Below, in pieces: positions 52,388 through 60,468 of a stretch of 64,000 nucleotides of DNA (within the stretch, counting starts at the first letter, position 1; every line of letters begins with the position of its first letter). Source of the stretch: CAVQZA01 sp963724805 (GTDB lineage: Bacteria; Actinomycetota; Thermoleophilia; Gaiellales; Gaiellaceae); contig CAVRWA010000011.1 in NCBI GenBank assembly GCA_963724805.1, positions 62,001 through 126,000 on the forward strand. The letters run 5' to 3'. Both the position numbers and the translations under genes were made by a program. The notes beneath the pieces were generated by a model that was given only the letters and a program-made list of their open reading frames with translations, searched no databases and was not told where the DNA came from.

Positions 52388-54252
52388 ACAGGCTCGGCCG
52401 GGAGACCAGCCCGTATCTCCTCCAGCACGCCGACAATCCGGTGGACTGGTTTCCCTGGGGCGAGGAGGCCTTCGCGCTCGCCCGGAACGAGGACCGGCCC
52501 ATATTGCTCTCGATCGGCTACTCGGCCTGCCACTGGTGCCACGTGATGGCCCACGAGTCGTTCGAGAGCTCCACGACCGCGGCGCTGATGAACGAGCGCT
52601 TCGTCAACGTCAAGGTCGACCGCGAGGAGCGGCCCGACGTCGACGCCGTCTACATGGACGCGGTCGTCGCGCTCACGGGGCAGGGCGGCTGGCCGATGAC
52701 CGTGTTCCTGACCCCGGACGCGGAGCCGTTCTTCGGCGGTACCTACTACCCGCCCGAGCCGCGGCACTCGCTGCCGAGCTTCCGGCAGGTGCTGCTGGCG
52801 GTCTCGGAGGCCTGGCGCGAGCGGCGCGACGATGTCGCGACGCAGAGCCGGGCGCTCGTGGAGGCGCTCGCGCGCTCCGGTTTGGCCGAGCCCTCGCGGG
52901 AGCCCCTCCGTCCGGCGCTGCTGGACGAGGCCGTCGAGGGGCTCCGCCGCAGCTACGACGCGCAGTGGGGCGGCTTCGGCTACGCGCCCAAGTTCCCGCC
53001 CGCCTCGGCGGTCGAGTTCCTCCTGCGCCGCGGCGTGCTCGACCTCGCGACCGGGACGCTCGACGGGATGGCGCTCGGCGGCATGTACGACCTGCTCGGC
53101 GGCGGCTTCCATCGCTATTCGGTCGACCAGCGCTGGCTCGTGCCGCACTTCGAGAAGATGCTCTACGACAACGCCCTGCTCGCGGCCGCGTACCTCCACG
53201 GCTGGGTCGTGACGGGTGCGCCGCGCTACCGCGAGGTGGCCGAGGAGACGCTCGGCTACATGTTGCGCGAGCTCGTGCTCGACGGCGGCGGCCTCGCCTC
53301 GGCGCAGGACGCGGACACCGATGGGGTGGAGGGGCTGACGTTCACGTGGACGGCCGAGGAGGGCGCTCCGGCCGAGCTGCTCCAGCCGTTCGAGCACGGC
53401 CGCTCGATCCTCCGCGGCGAGCTCGACCCCGAGACGAAGGAGCGCCTCTTCGCGCTCCGCGAGCAGCGGCCGAAGCCCTTCCGCGACGACAAGGCGATCG
53501 CGTCGTGGAACGGGCTCGCGCTCGCCGCGCTGGCCGAGGCGGGGCGGAGGCTCGAGCGGCACGACTGGCTCGACTCGGCTGTGCGCCTCGCGGAGTTCCT
53601 GCTCGGGCCGCTCTCGACTCCCGAAGGTCGTCTCCACCGCACCTGGCGCGCAGGCCTGGCGAAGGGGACGGGCTACCTCGACGACTACGCCGACGTCGCA
53701 CACGGGTTGCTCGAGCTCCACGTCGCGACGGGAGAGCTACGCTGGCTCGAGGAGGCGCGGCGGCTCGCGCTCCTCGCTGTCGAGCTGTTCGGAGACGACG
53801 AGCGCGGCGGCTTCTTCCTCACCCCGGTCGACGGCGAGCGGCTCGTTGCGCGCCAGAAGAGCTTCGACGACAACCCCACACCGTCAGGGAACTCGATGCT
53901 CGCCTACGTGCTGCTGCAGCTCGCCCGGCTCTACGGCGACGCGGAGCTGGAGCGCCGGGCTGTCACCGTGCTCGGTCTCGTCGCGGGGCCTGTCACGCGA
54001 GTGCCGTCCGCGTTCGGCTGGGCGCTCTGCGCCTTCGACCTCTCTTTCTCGCCGCCGCGCGAGCTCGCGGTGATCGGCCCGCCCGACTCGGCCGTCGCGC
54101 GCCGCTTCCTCGACGCGTGGGACCCGAACGCGGTCGTCGCGGTCGGCCCCGGGGAAGGCGTGCCGCTGCTCGAGGGCAAGGGCCTCGTCGACGGCAAACC
54201 CGCGGTCTACGTGTGCGAGCACTTCGCCTGCCGGGCTCCCGTCACCCAGTGA
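52384..54252 (+). CDS. Thioredoxin-fold DUF255 protein (YyaL/SSP411-like)
   Basis: 622 residues. The N-terminal 170 residues form the DUF255 thioredoxin-like domain: SPYLLQHADNPVDWFPWGEEA, CHWCHVMAHESFE and GQGGWPMTVFLTPDAEPFFGGTYYPP. The rest is an (alpha/alpha)6 barrel like that of N-acylglucosamine 2-epimerase (GGFHRYSVDQRWLVPHFEKM, LASAQDADTDGVEG, DDKAIASWNGLALAALAEAG). Function unknown in bacteria; human SSP411 has a role in spermatids. The GTG start overlaps the dedA stop. Confidence 0.9.
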   Translation: MNRLGRETSPYLLQHADNPVDWFPWGEEAFALARNEDRPILLSIGYSACHWCHVMAHESFESSTTAALMNERFVNVKVDREERPDVDAVYMDAVVALTGQGGWPMTVFLTPDAEPFFGGTYYPPEPRHSLPSFRQVLLAVSEAWRERRDDVATQSRALVEALARSGLAEPSREPLRPALLDEAVEGLRRSYDAQWGGFGYAPKFPPASAVEFLLRRGVLDLATGTLDGMALGGMYDLLGGGFHRYSVDQRWLVPHFEKMLYDNALLAAAYLHGWVVTGAPRYREVAEETLGYMLRELVLDGGGLASAQDADTDGVEGLTFTWTAEEGAPAELLQPFEHGRSILRGELDPETKERLFALREQRPKPFRDDKAIASWNGLALAALAEAGRRLERHDWLDSAVRLAEFLLGPLSTPEGRLHRTWRAGLAKGTGYLDDYADVAHGLLELHVATGELRWLEEARRLALLAVELFGDDERGGFFLTPVDGERLVARQKSFDDNPTPSGNSMLAYVLLQLARLYGDAELERRAVTVLGLVAGPVTRVPSAFGWALCAFDLSFSPPRELAVIGPPDSAVARRFLDAWDPNAVVAVGPGEGVPLLEGKGLVDGKPAVYVCEHFACRAPVTQ

Positions 54253-54298
54253 TCTGACCGGCAACTTCGCCCGGCCCCTGGCCCGCGATCACACTGCG

Positions 54299-54363
54299 CC
54301 AGAGCCCGCCCTCGCCCTTGACAAGGCCCACCGGCCTTGCCTGCGGGCGACGACGGACTCTGG
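54299..54363. terminator. Long hairpin after the YyaL-like gene
   Basis: CCAGAG at 54299 pairs with CTCTGG at 54358, and the 19-bp arms match at 15 positions; the inner part AAGGCC/GGCCTT forms a second short hairpin. No T-run follows. It may terminate the preceding operon or be a processing signal. Confidence 0.5.
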
Positions 54364-54414
54364 CTTGGTGCTCGCAACCCAGGAACCAGGTGACGTTACC
54401 GGTCAAACCACTAG

Positions 54415-54420
54415 TAGGAT
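54415..54420 (+). promoter_or_regulatory. -10 box of the ferritin gene
   Basis: TAGGAT, 7 bases before the GTG at 54428; TGACGT at 54391 is a possible -35. No ribosome site, so a leaderless mRNA is likely. Confidence 0.5.
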
Positions 54421-54427
54421 TCTCGCC

Positions 54428-54958
54428 GTGAGCCGGTTCAGCGACGCACTCAACGAGCAGATCGCCTACGAGTTCGGCGCCTCGCAGCAGTACGTGGCGA
54501 TCGCCGTCTACTACGACGCGGAAACGCTTCCTGCCTTAGCCGCCCACTTCTACCGCCAGGCGGTGGAGGAGCGAAACCACGCGATGATCATGGTGCAGTA
54601 CCTGCTCGACGCGGGCGAGCGCGTGGTGACGCCCGGCGTCGCAGCGCCGCAGGTCGACTTCAGCGACCCGGTCTCGCCGGTCGCGCTCGCGCTCGACCAG
54701 GAGCGGCGCGTGACCGACCAGATCTCGGCGCTCGCGGGGCTCGCGCGCGAGGAAGGCGACTTCATCGCGGAGCAGTTTCTCGGCTGGTTCCTGAAGGAGC
54801 AGCTGGAGGAAGTCTCGAGCATGTCGTCCCTGCTCGCAGTGGTCGAGCGCGCCGCCGTGACGAACATCCAGTTCGCCGAGGAGCACCTAGCGCGCACCGC
54901 GGGCGGCACTCCGGCTCCCGAGCTCGACGCTCCGCCCGCCGCGGGCGGCGCTCTCTAG
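54428..54958 (+). CDS. Ferritin (non-haem, BfrB-like)
   Basis: 176 residues. It stores iron in a 24-subunit shell. The ferroxidase ligands can be followed in LNEQIAYEFGASQQYVAIAVYYD, QAVEERNHAMIMVQYLLDAG (ExxH) and FLGWFLKEQLEEVSSM. The C-terminus ends with a Pro/Ala/Gly-rich tail of about 20 residues (TPAPELDAPPAAGGAL). The GTG at 54428 gives VSRFSDALNEQIAYEFGA and lies 7 bases after TAGGAT; a longer in-frame start at 54365 would lie inside the hairpin and promoter. Confidence 0.92.
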   Translation: MSRFSDALNEQIAYEFGASQQYVAIAVYYDAETLPALAAHFYRQAVEERNHAMIMVQYLLDAGERVVTPGVAAPQVDFSDPVSPVALALDQERRVTDQISALAGLAREEGDFIAEQFLGWFLKEQLEEVSSMSSLLAVVERAAVTNIQFAEEHLARTAGGTPAPELDAPPAAGGAL

Positions 54959-54988
54959 CAGCGGCGCGCTCTTGCCGATACCGGGTGG

Positions 54989-55618
54989 ATGCGCCTTGCG
55001 GTCGTCGCCTGCATGCTTCTCGCGCTCGCGCCTACGGCGGCGGCCGTGACTCCCGCACGGCCCCAGGATGCGGCTCTGCTCAAGCGGGCCGCGACCCCGA
55101 ATGAGCAGCTCGCCCAGTCGGTCGCTGCGCGGCTGACGCGCAAGAAGCCCGTCGTCCGCTGTACCCCGGTGTCCCTGGGGAGCGGCGAGCTCGGCATGAC
55201 GCCGTTCCTCAACGGCCGCCCGGTCGGCTACTTCCTGCTCGACCCGAAGGTCTGCGCCGACCTTGCCTCGTTCCGCGCGCACCACTCCTCGTACGACCCG
55301 GCGGCCTGCACGACCAACGCGTGCCTCGACCGGGTCGCCGAAACCGTTCAGGCGATCCAGACGATCTCTCACGAGTCGTACCACGTGCTCGGCTGGCAAT
55401 CGGAGGCAGCCGCCGAGTGCTACGGGATGCAGTCGCTCTGGTACACGGCGAACCGCCTCGGTGCCTCCGTGGCGCTCGCGCAGGAGCTCGCGTCCTGGTA
55501 CTCGTTGCACTTGTACCCGCTCCGTCGCACGAGCTCCCACCCGGAGTACTGGTCGGCCGAATGCCGTGACGGCGGCAAGCTCGACCTCCGCCCGGCCTCG
55601 CACGGCTGGCCCAGCTAG
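54989..55618 (+). CDS. Secreted HExxH protein of unknown function
   Basis: 209 residues. A signal peptide (MRLAVVACMLLALAPTAAAV) is followed by about 190 exported residues. The motif TISHESYHVLGWQSEAAAECYGMQS contains HExxH with a Glu seven residues after the second His, as in gluzincin-like metallopeptidases. Six cysteines (RCTP, VCAD, ACTTNAC, ECYG, ECRD) suggest disulfides. I do not recognise a named family. The ATG was chosen because it opens the signal peptide directly; no clear ribosome site. Confidence 0.7.
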   Translation: MRLAVVACMLLALAPTAAAVTPARPQDAALLKRAATPNEQLAQSVAARLTRKKPVVRCTPVSLGSGELGMTPFLNGRPVGYFLLDPKVCADLASFRAHHSSYDPAACTTNACLDRVAETVQAIQTISHESYHVLGWQSEAAAECYGMQSLWYTANRLGASVALAQELASWYSLHLYPLRRTSSHPEYWSAECRDGGKLDLRPASHGWPS

Positions 55619-55621
55619 CCG

Positions 55622-56707
55622 TCACACGACGAAGCGCTCGACCCGCCGGGCGCCGCTCGCGAACCGCTCCAGCGAGAACGGCGACAGATCGAGCGTCGGC
55701 GTCACGCCCGCGACGAGCTCGGCGAGGTGCTCGCCGACCGCGGGAGCCTGCTGGAAGCCGTGGCCGGAGAATCCGGTCGCGACGAGGAAGCGGCCCGGCC
55801 CCGGCAGCTCGCCGACGATCGCGTTGTGATCCGGGCTGACCTCGTAGTACCCCCACCACGAGGCCTGCACCGGCAGCTCGGCGAGCAGCGGCAGGCGACG
55901 CTCGATCGCCGGTGCGAGCGCCTCGAGGCTCGCCTCCCGGCCGCCGAACACGACGCCGGGGCCCTCGCGGTGGGCGTAGAGGCCGGTCGAGAAGTCGATC
56001 GTCATCGGCATCGGGTCCGGCAGGCCACCGGCCTCCGGCGAGAACCACATCCAGCGCGGCTCACCGTGAACGGGGATCTCGACTCCTGCCAGCGCGCCGA
56101 TCTCGGCCGCCCAAGCCCCGGCGCAGCAGACCACGGTGCCCGTGGCGATTCGTCCGCGGGTCGTCTCGACACCCTGGACGAGCCCGTCACGCACGTCGAT
56201 CCCGGTCACCTCACAGCCCTGGAGCACGTGCAGCCCTCGCGCGTACCACTGCACGACCGCCTCGGGGGTGCAGTGGCCGTCGAGCGGGCAGAACGTCGCG
56301 CCGAGCAGACCCTCCGGCTCGAGCTGCGGCACGAGCTCGAGCGCCTCGGCGACCGAGAGCTCGCGTGATGGGACGCCGAGCCGCTCCTGCAGCGCGAGGG
56401 CGGCCCGGAACTCGTCCAGATCCTCCGCTCGGTCGACCAGGAAGAGGTAGCCGGTCCGACGCAGGTCGATCCCGTCCATCCGCTCGAGCTCGGCGAGCGA
56501 GCGCTGGGCGATCCGCACGTTCAGCTCGTCGGCGAACTGCATCCGCACGCCTCCGGCCGACTTCGAGGTGGAGCCCGAGCCGAGCGAGTCGCGCTCGACG
56601 AGCAGCACGTCCTCGATCCCGAGCTCGCGCAGATGCCAGGCCGCGCTCGCTCCGACGGCGCCGCCGCCGATCACGACGACCTCAGCCGAGCTCGGCAAGC
56701 TCTGCAT
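55622..56707 (-). CDS. FAD-dependent amino-acid oxidase (DAO/sarcosine oxidase type)
   Basis: 361 residues. The FAD motif VVVIGGGAVGASAAWHLRELG with VERDSLGSGSTSKSAGGVR marks the DAO superfamily. RTGYLFLVDRAED, PLDGHCTPEAVVQWYARGL and, near the end, DHNAIVGELPGPGRFLVATGFSGHGFQQAPAVGEHLAEL are typical of sarcosine/dimethylglycine oxidase relatives. It oxidises a secondary or primary amino acid; the exact one is unknown. Its ATG overlaps the end of the YbaK-like gene by 26 bases. Confidence 0.88.
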   Translation of the reverse strand: MQSLPSSAEVVVIGGGAVGASAAWHLRELGIEDVLLVERDSLGSGSTSKSAGGVRMQFADELNVRIAQRSLAELERMDGIDLRRTGYLFLVDRAEDLDEFRAALALQERLGVPSRELSVAEALELVPQLEPEGLLGATFCPLDGHCTPEAVVQWYARGLHVLQGCEVTGIDVRDGLVQGVETTRGRIATGTVVCCAGAWAAEIGALAGVEIPVHGEPRWMWFSPEAGGLPDPMPMTIDFSTGLYAHREGPGVVFGGREASLEALAPAIERRLPLLAELPVQASWWGYYEVSPDHNAIVGELPGPGRFLVATGFSGHGFQQAPAVGEHLAELVAGVTPTLDLSPFSLERFASGARRVERFVV

Positions 56708-57134
56708 CCGGCAGCGCGCGCAGGAGATCCTCCATGCGCACGGAGAACACGGCGTGCGGGGTGCCGGCGGCGCACCACACGGTCTCGAAGCGCCGCAGCG
56801 AGACGTCGACGAGCGTCGGCAGTTCGCGGTCGTGACCGAGCGGGGGGACGCCGCCGATCGCGAACCCGGTCGCCGCGCGCACCCGCTCCGCGTCGGCCCG
56901 CCCGAGCCCGAGCCGCGTGGTGTCGACCTGCCGGTCGCCCGCGCAGAGACACATCACGACATCACCGTCGCGCTCGAACACGAGCGACTTCACGATCTGC
57001 CCCACCTCGCACCCGACGGCGGCCGCGGCCTCCGCTGCGGTGCGCGTCGAGTCGGCGAGCACCTGCACTTCCACATCGAGGCCTCGCTCACGCAGGCGCT
57101 CCTGGACCTTCGTCGCGGTGGGATGTAGCTCCAA
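56682..57134 (-). CDS. YbaK/EbsC-family aminoacyl-tRNA deacylase-like protein
   Basis: 150 residues. It resembles the free-standing editing proteins that hydrolyse mischarged Cys- or Ala-tRNAPro. The segments AAEAAAAVGCEVGQIVKSLVF and GFAIGGVPPLGHDRELPTLVD hold the conserved Lys and the GGVPP/GH motif of the family. The start is a TTG at 57134, 8 bases after TACCGT, which fits a leaderless transcript. Divergent from livG. Confidence 0.87.
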   Translation of the reverse strand: MELHPTATKVQERLRERGLDVEVQVLADSTRTAAEAAAAVGCEVGQIVKSLVFERDGDVVMCLCAGDRQVDTTRLGLGRADAERVRAATGFAIGGVPPLGHDRELPTLVDVSLRRFETVWCAAGTPHAVFSVRMEDLLRALPDAELAELG

Positions 57135-57141
57135 GGTGGTT

Positions 57142-57148
57142 TACGGTA
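57142..57148. promoter_or_regulatory. Overlapping divergent -10 boxes of ybaK-like gene and livG
   Basis: TACGGTA contains TACGGT on the plus strand, 9 bases before the livG ATG, and TACCGT on the minus strand, 8 bases before the TTG of the ybaK-like gene. One heptamer may serve both directions. Confidence 0.4.
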
Positions 57149-57156
57149 GCGCAGCG

Positions 57157-57876
57157 ATGGCATTGCTCTCGGTCGAGGATGTCACTCTGCGCTTCGGCGG
57201 GATCGTGGCGGTGGACCGTGTCTCGCTCGAGGTCGAGGAAGGCGCGATCGTCGGCCTGATCGGCCCGAACGGGGCCGGCAAGACGACGCTGTTCAACATC
57301 ATCACGGGCCTGTACCGGCCGAACGAGGGCGACCTCGTCTTCGAGGGGGAGAGCCTGCTCAAGACGCCGCCGTTCAAGATCGTCAAGCGCGGGATCGCCC
57401 GTACCTTCCAGAACGTCGAGCTCTTCAAGACGATGACGGTGCTCGAGAACGTGCTCGTCGGGGCGCACAGTCGCTTCGGCACCGGCTCCGAGCGGGCCGC
57501 GCGTGCCCGCGCGCAGGAGATGATCGAGTACGTTGGCGTCGCGGACGTCGCCGGCCGTGCCGCCTCGGGCCTCCCTTTCGGGACGCTGAAGCGGGTCGAG
57601 CTCGCCCGCGCCCTGGTCGCGGCGCCGCGCCTGCTCCTGCTCGACGAGCCGGCGGGAGGGCTGAACCACGAGGAGGTCGGCGCGCTCGGCGCGATGATCC
57701 GGCAGCTGCAGGTCGACTTCGGGCTCACCGTGCTCCTCGTCGAGCACCACATGAACCTCGTGATGTCGGTCTCCGAGCACGTTCACGTCCTCAACTTCGG
57801 CGAGAAGATCGCCTCGGGGACGCCGGACGAGGTGCAGCGCAACCCGGCAGTGATCGAGGCCTACCTCGGAGCCTGA
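57157..57876 (+). CDS. livG: Branched-chain amino-acid-type ABC ATPase (LivG)
   Basis: 239 residues. Walker A is IGPNGAGKTTLFNIITG; the Q loop is RTFQNVELFKTMTVLENV; the signature segment is LPFGTLKRVELARAL (a variant, LPFGT for the usual LSGGQ, normal in LivG); Walker B is LLLLDEPAGGLNHEE. It energises uptake of branched-chain or related amino acids, amides or urea, with LivF, LivH, LivM and the binding protein encoded downstream. First gene of the operon, divergent from ybaK. Confidence 0.93.
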   Translation: MALLSVEDVTLRFGGIVAVDRVSLEVEEGAIVGLIGPNGAGKTTLFNIITGLYRPNEGDLVFEGESLLKTPPFKIVKRGIARTFQNVELFKTMTVLENVLVGAHSRFGTGSERAARARAQEMIEYVGVADVAGRAASGLPFGTLKRVELARALVAAPRLLLLDEPAGGLNHEEVGALGAMIRQLQVDFGLTVLLVEHHMNLVMSVSEHVHVLNFGEKIASGTPDEVQRNPAVIEAYLGA

Positions 57877-57879
57877 GAG

Positions 57880-58590
57880 ATGGCGCTGCTCGAGCTCAGC
57901 GACGTCGAGGCCCGGTACGGGCCGATCGTCGCGCTCCAGGGCATCTCCCTCACGGTCGACGAGGGCCAGGTGGTGGCAGTGCTCGGCGCGAACGGCGCCG
58001 GCAAGACGACGACGCTGCGGGCGGTCTCCGGCACCGTGCGGAGGTCCGGGCGGATCGCTTTCGCAGGGCAGGAGCTGGGCCGCCGCGGCCCGGAGGCAGT
58101 TGCCCGCCTCGGCGTCGCCCACGTCCCCGAGGGCCGGGGCACGTTCGTCGAGCTCAGCGTCTGGGAGAACCTGCGCCTCGGCGCCTATACGCGCAGCCGC
58201 GGCGCCGACCTCAAGGCCGACCTCGCGCGGATGGTGGACTACTTCCCCTGGATCGAGCGGCGGCGCGACCAGCAGGCGGCCACGCTCTCGGGAGGTGAGC
58301 AGCAGATGCTCGCGCTCGCGCGCGCCCTGATGTCCCGCCCCCGCCTGATCCTGCTCGACGAGCCCTCGCTCGGGCTCGCTCCTCTCGTCACGCGCGAGAT
58401 CTTCCGCATCGTGCGCGAGCTGAACGAGAAGGAGGGGCTCTCGGTGCTCGTCGTCGAGCAAAACGCGAACCTCGCCCTCGACGCCGCCGAGCACGCGTAC
58501 GTGCTCGAGGTCGGCCGCGTCGCGCTCGACGGGCCGAGCGAGGAGCTCCGCAGCCATCCCTCCGTCCGCAAGAGCTACCTCGGCTACTGA
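57880..58590 (+). CDS. livF: Branched-chain amino-acid-type ABC ATPase (LivF)
   Basis: 236 residues. Walker A GANGAGKTTTLRAVSG, signature LSGGEQQMLALARALM, Walker B LILLDEPSLGLAPLV and the LivF-like closing VVEQNANLALDAAEHAYVLEVGR are intact. It follows livG after three bases and overlaps livH (TGATG). Pairs with LivG as the second nucleotide-binding subunit. Confidence 0.94.
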   Translation: MALLELSDVEARYGPIVALQGISLTVDEGQVVAVLGANGAGKTTTLRAVSGTVRRSGRIAFAGQELGRRGPEAVARLGVAHVPEGRGTFVELSVWENLRLGAYTRSRGADLKADLARMVDYFPWIERRRDQQAATLSGGEQQMLALARALMSRPRLILLDEPSLGLAPLVTREIFRIVRELNEKEGLSVLVVEQNANLALDAAEHAYVLEVGRVALDGPSEELRSHPSVRKSYLGY

Positions 58591-59471
58591 TGCAGCAGTT
58601 CCTGCAACAGGTGGTGAGCGGGCTCGCCTCGGGCGGCGTCTACGCCTCGCTCGCGCTCGCGCTCGTCCTCATCTACCGCTCGACCGAGGTGATCAACTTC
58701 GCGCAGGGCGAGATGGCGACCTTCACGACGTTCTTCGCCTGGCAGCTGATCGAGTGGGGCGTGCCGTACTGGGTCACGTTCTTCGTCACGCTCGCGTTCG
58801 CGTTCGTGTTCGGCGTCCTCGTCGAGCGGGTCGTGATCCGGCCCTTCGAGCACGGGCCGGTGATCACCGTCGTGATCGTCACGATCGGGCTGCTCGTGCT
58901 GTTGAACGGTCTCAACGGCTGGATCTGGGGGGCCGAGATCAAGTCGTTCGAGAGCGCGTTCCCGACGCGGCCGATCAACATCGGAGGAGTCGCCTTCTCG
59001 CTCCAGGACATCGGGATCATCGCCGTCGCGCTGCTCGCCGTTCTGTGCCTCTGGCTCTTCTTCCGCTACACGAAGGTCGGGCTCGCGATGCGGGCGGCAG
59101 CGGTCAACCCCGACTCGGCGCGCCTCACCGGCGTCCGCGTCGGTTGGATGCTGGCGCTCGGCTGGGGGCTCGCCGCGATGCTCGGCGCGCTCTCGGGGCT
59201 GATGATCGCGCCGATCGTGTTCCTCGACCCGAACATGATGCAGACCGTCCTGATCTACGCCTTCGCGGCCGCGGTGCTCGGCGGGCTGCAGAGCCCGGCC
59301 GGCGCGGTCGTCGGCGGCCTCTTGCTCGGCGTGATGCTGAACCTGCTCGGCACGTACGTCCATCCGGTGACGCCCGAACTGCGCCTGCCGGTGGCGCTGG
59401 CCGTGCTGCTGATCGTGCTCCTCGTCAAGCCCTCGGGCCTGCTGGGCCGCGCGGTGGTGAGGAGGGTATGA
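58590..59471 (+). CDS. livH: Branched-chain amino-acid-type ABC permease (LivH)
   Basis: 293 residues with about eight membrane helices. The N-terminus QQVVSGLASGGVYASLALALVLIYRSTEVINFAQGEM is the LivH signature, and MRAAAVNPDSARLTGVRVGW is the cytoplasmic EAA-like loop. It is one half of the translocation channel. ATG at the livF stop, and the end overlaps the livM start by four bases. Confidence 0.93.
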   Translation: MQQFLQQVVSGLASGGVYASLALALVLIYRSTEVINFAQGEMATFTTFFAWQLIEWGVPYWVTFFVTLAFAFVFGVLVERVVIRPFEHGPVITVVIVTIGLLVLLNGLNGWIWGAEIKSFESAFPTRPINIGGVAFSLQDIGIIAVALLAVLCLWLFFRYTKVGLAMRAAAVNPDSARLTGVRVGWMLALGWGLAAMLGALSGLMIAPIVFLDPNMMQTVLIYAFAAAVLGGLQSPAGAVVGGLLLGVMLNLLGTYVHPVTPELRLPVALAVLLIVLLVKPSGLLGRAVVRRV

Positions 59472-60400
59472 ACCGCATGCTGGTCGTCAAGCTGGTGGCC
59501 ATCGCGCTCGGCGTCGCGCTCGTGGTGGTGCTCGGGTTCACGATGACCGACTACCACCAGTACCAGGGCGGGATCGTGGGCTACTACCTGATCGCGATCC
59601 TCGGCCTCAACATCCTCACCGGCTACACGGGCCAGATCTCGCTCGGCAACGGCGCCTTCATGGCGGTGGGCGGCTACACGACGGCGATCCTCGTCGGACA
59701 CCACGGCTGGGGCGAGCTCTGGACGATCCCGGTCGCCGCGGTCGTCGCGGGCACGGTGGGCTTCCTCTTCGGCATTCCTGCATTGCGCCTCGCGGGCCCG
59801 TACCTCGCGCTCGCCACGTTCGCGATCGCGGTCGCGGTCCCGTCGCTCGCGAAGCGGTTCGACCACTTCACCGGCGGCTCGAGCGGGATCATCCTGCCGA
59901 TCCACACGGGCCACTACCTCTACTGGGCGAGCTGGATCTGCGCCGGGATCGGCTATGTCGTCGCCTGGCTCGTCCTGCGGGGCCGCACCGGACGGGCCTT
60001 CCGCGCGGTCCGCGACAGCGAGGTGGCGGCGATCTCTTCCGGGGTCAATCTCGCCTCCTACAAGACGCTCGCGTTCGGGATCTCGGCGGCGTACGCCGGA
60101 GTTGCCGGTGCGCTGCTCGCCATCGGGGCCGGGTACACCAATCCCGACACGTTCCCCGTCACGCTCTCGCTGTACCTGCTGATCGGCGCCGTGGTCGGCG
60201 GGCTCGGCTCACTCTGGGGCGTCATCTTCGGCGCGCTCCTCATCGAGTACCTCCCGATCTACGCGCAGAAGACCTACTTCGGCTTCGCGTTCTCCAAGCA
60301 GGCGCCCTCGGTCGTCTACGGCGTGATCCTGATTCTGATCATGCTCGTGGCGCCGACCGGCGTCGTCGGACTTGCGCGACGCCTCAGCCGCGCTATCTAA
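59468..60400 (+). CDS. livM: Branched-chain amino-acid-type ABC permease (LivM)
   Basis: 310 residues. GYTGQISLGNGAFMAVGGYTTAIL is the LivM signature, and GRAFRAVRDSEVAAISSGVNLASYKTLAFGISAAYAGVAGAL holds the ATPase-contact loop. About nine membrane helices. It overlaps livH (ATGA) and is followed by the gene for the binding protein, which has its own strong ribosome site. Confidence 0.93.
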   Translation: MNRMLVVKLVAIALGVALVVVLGFTMTDYHQYQGGIVGYYLIAILGLNILTGYTGQISLGNGAFMAVGGYTTAILVGHHGWGELWTIPVAAVVAGTVGFLFGIPALRLAGPYLALATFAIAVAVPSLAKRFDHFTGGSSGIILPIHTGHYLYWASWICAGIGYVVAWLVLRGRTGRAFRAVRDSEVAAISSGVNLASYKTLAFGISAAYAGVAGALLAIGAGYTNPDTFPVTLSLYLLIGAVVGGLGSLWGVIFGALLIEYLPIYAQKTYFGFAFSKQAPSVVYGVILILIMLVAPTGVVGLARRLSRAI

Positions 60401-60468
60401 TCGCGTCACCACTCGTCCATAATCGTGCGTCCCGGATTGGCGGGCACACATCGAGGAGGTAACCGGCA

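Noticed and set aside
54299..54363. A fourth copy of the structured element
   Set aside because: It forms a hairpin but lacks the ACA stem, the GGA/GGGA internal loops and the GGAGAGCA segment.
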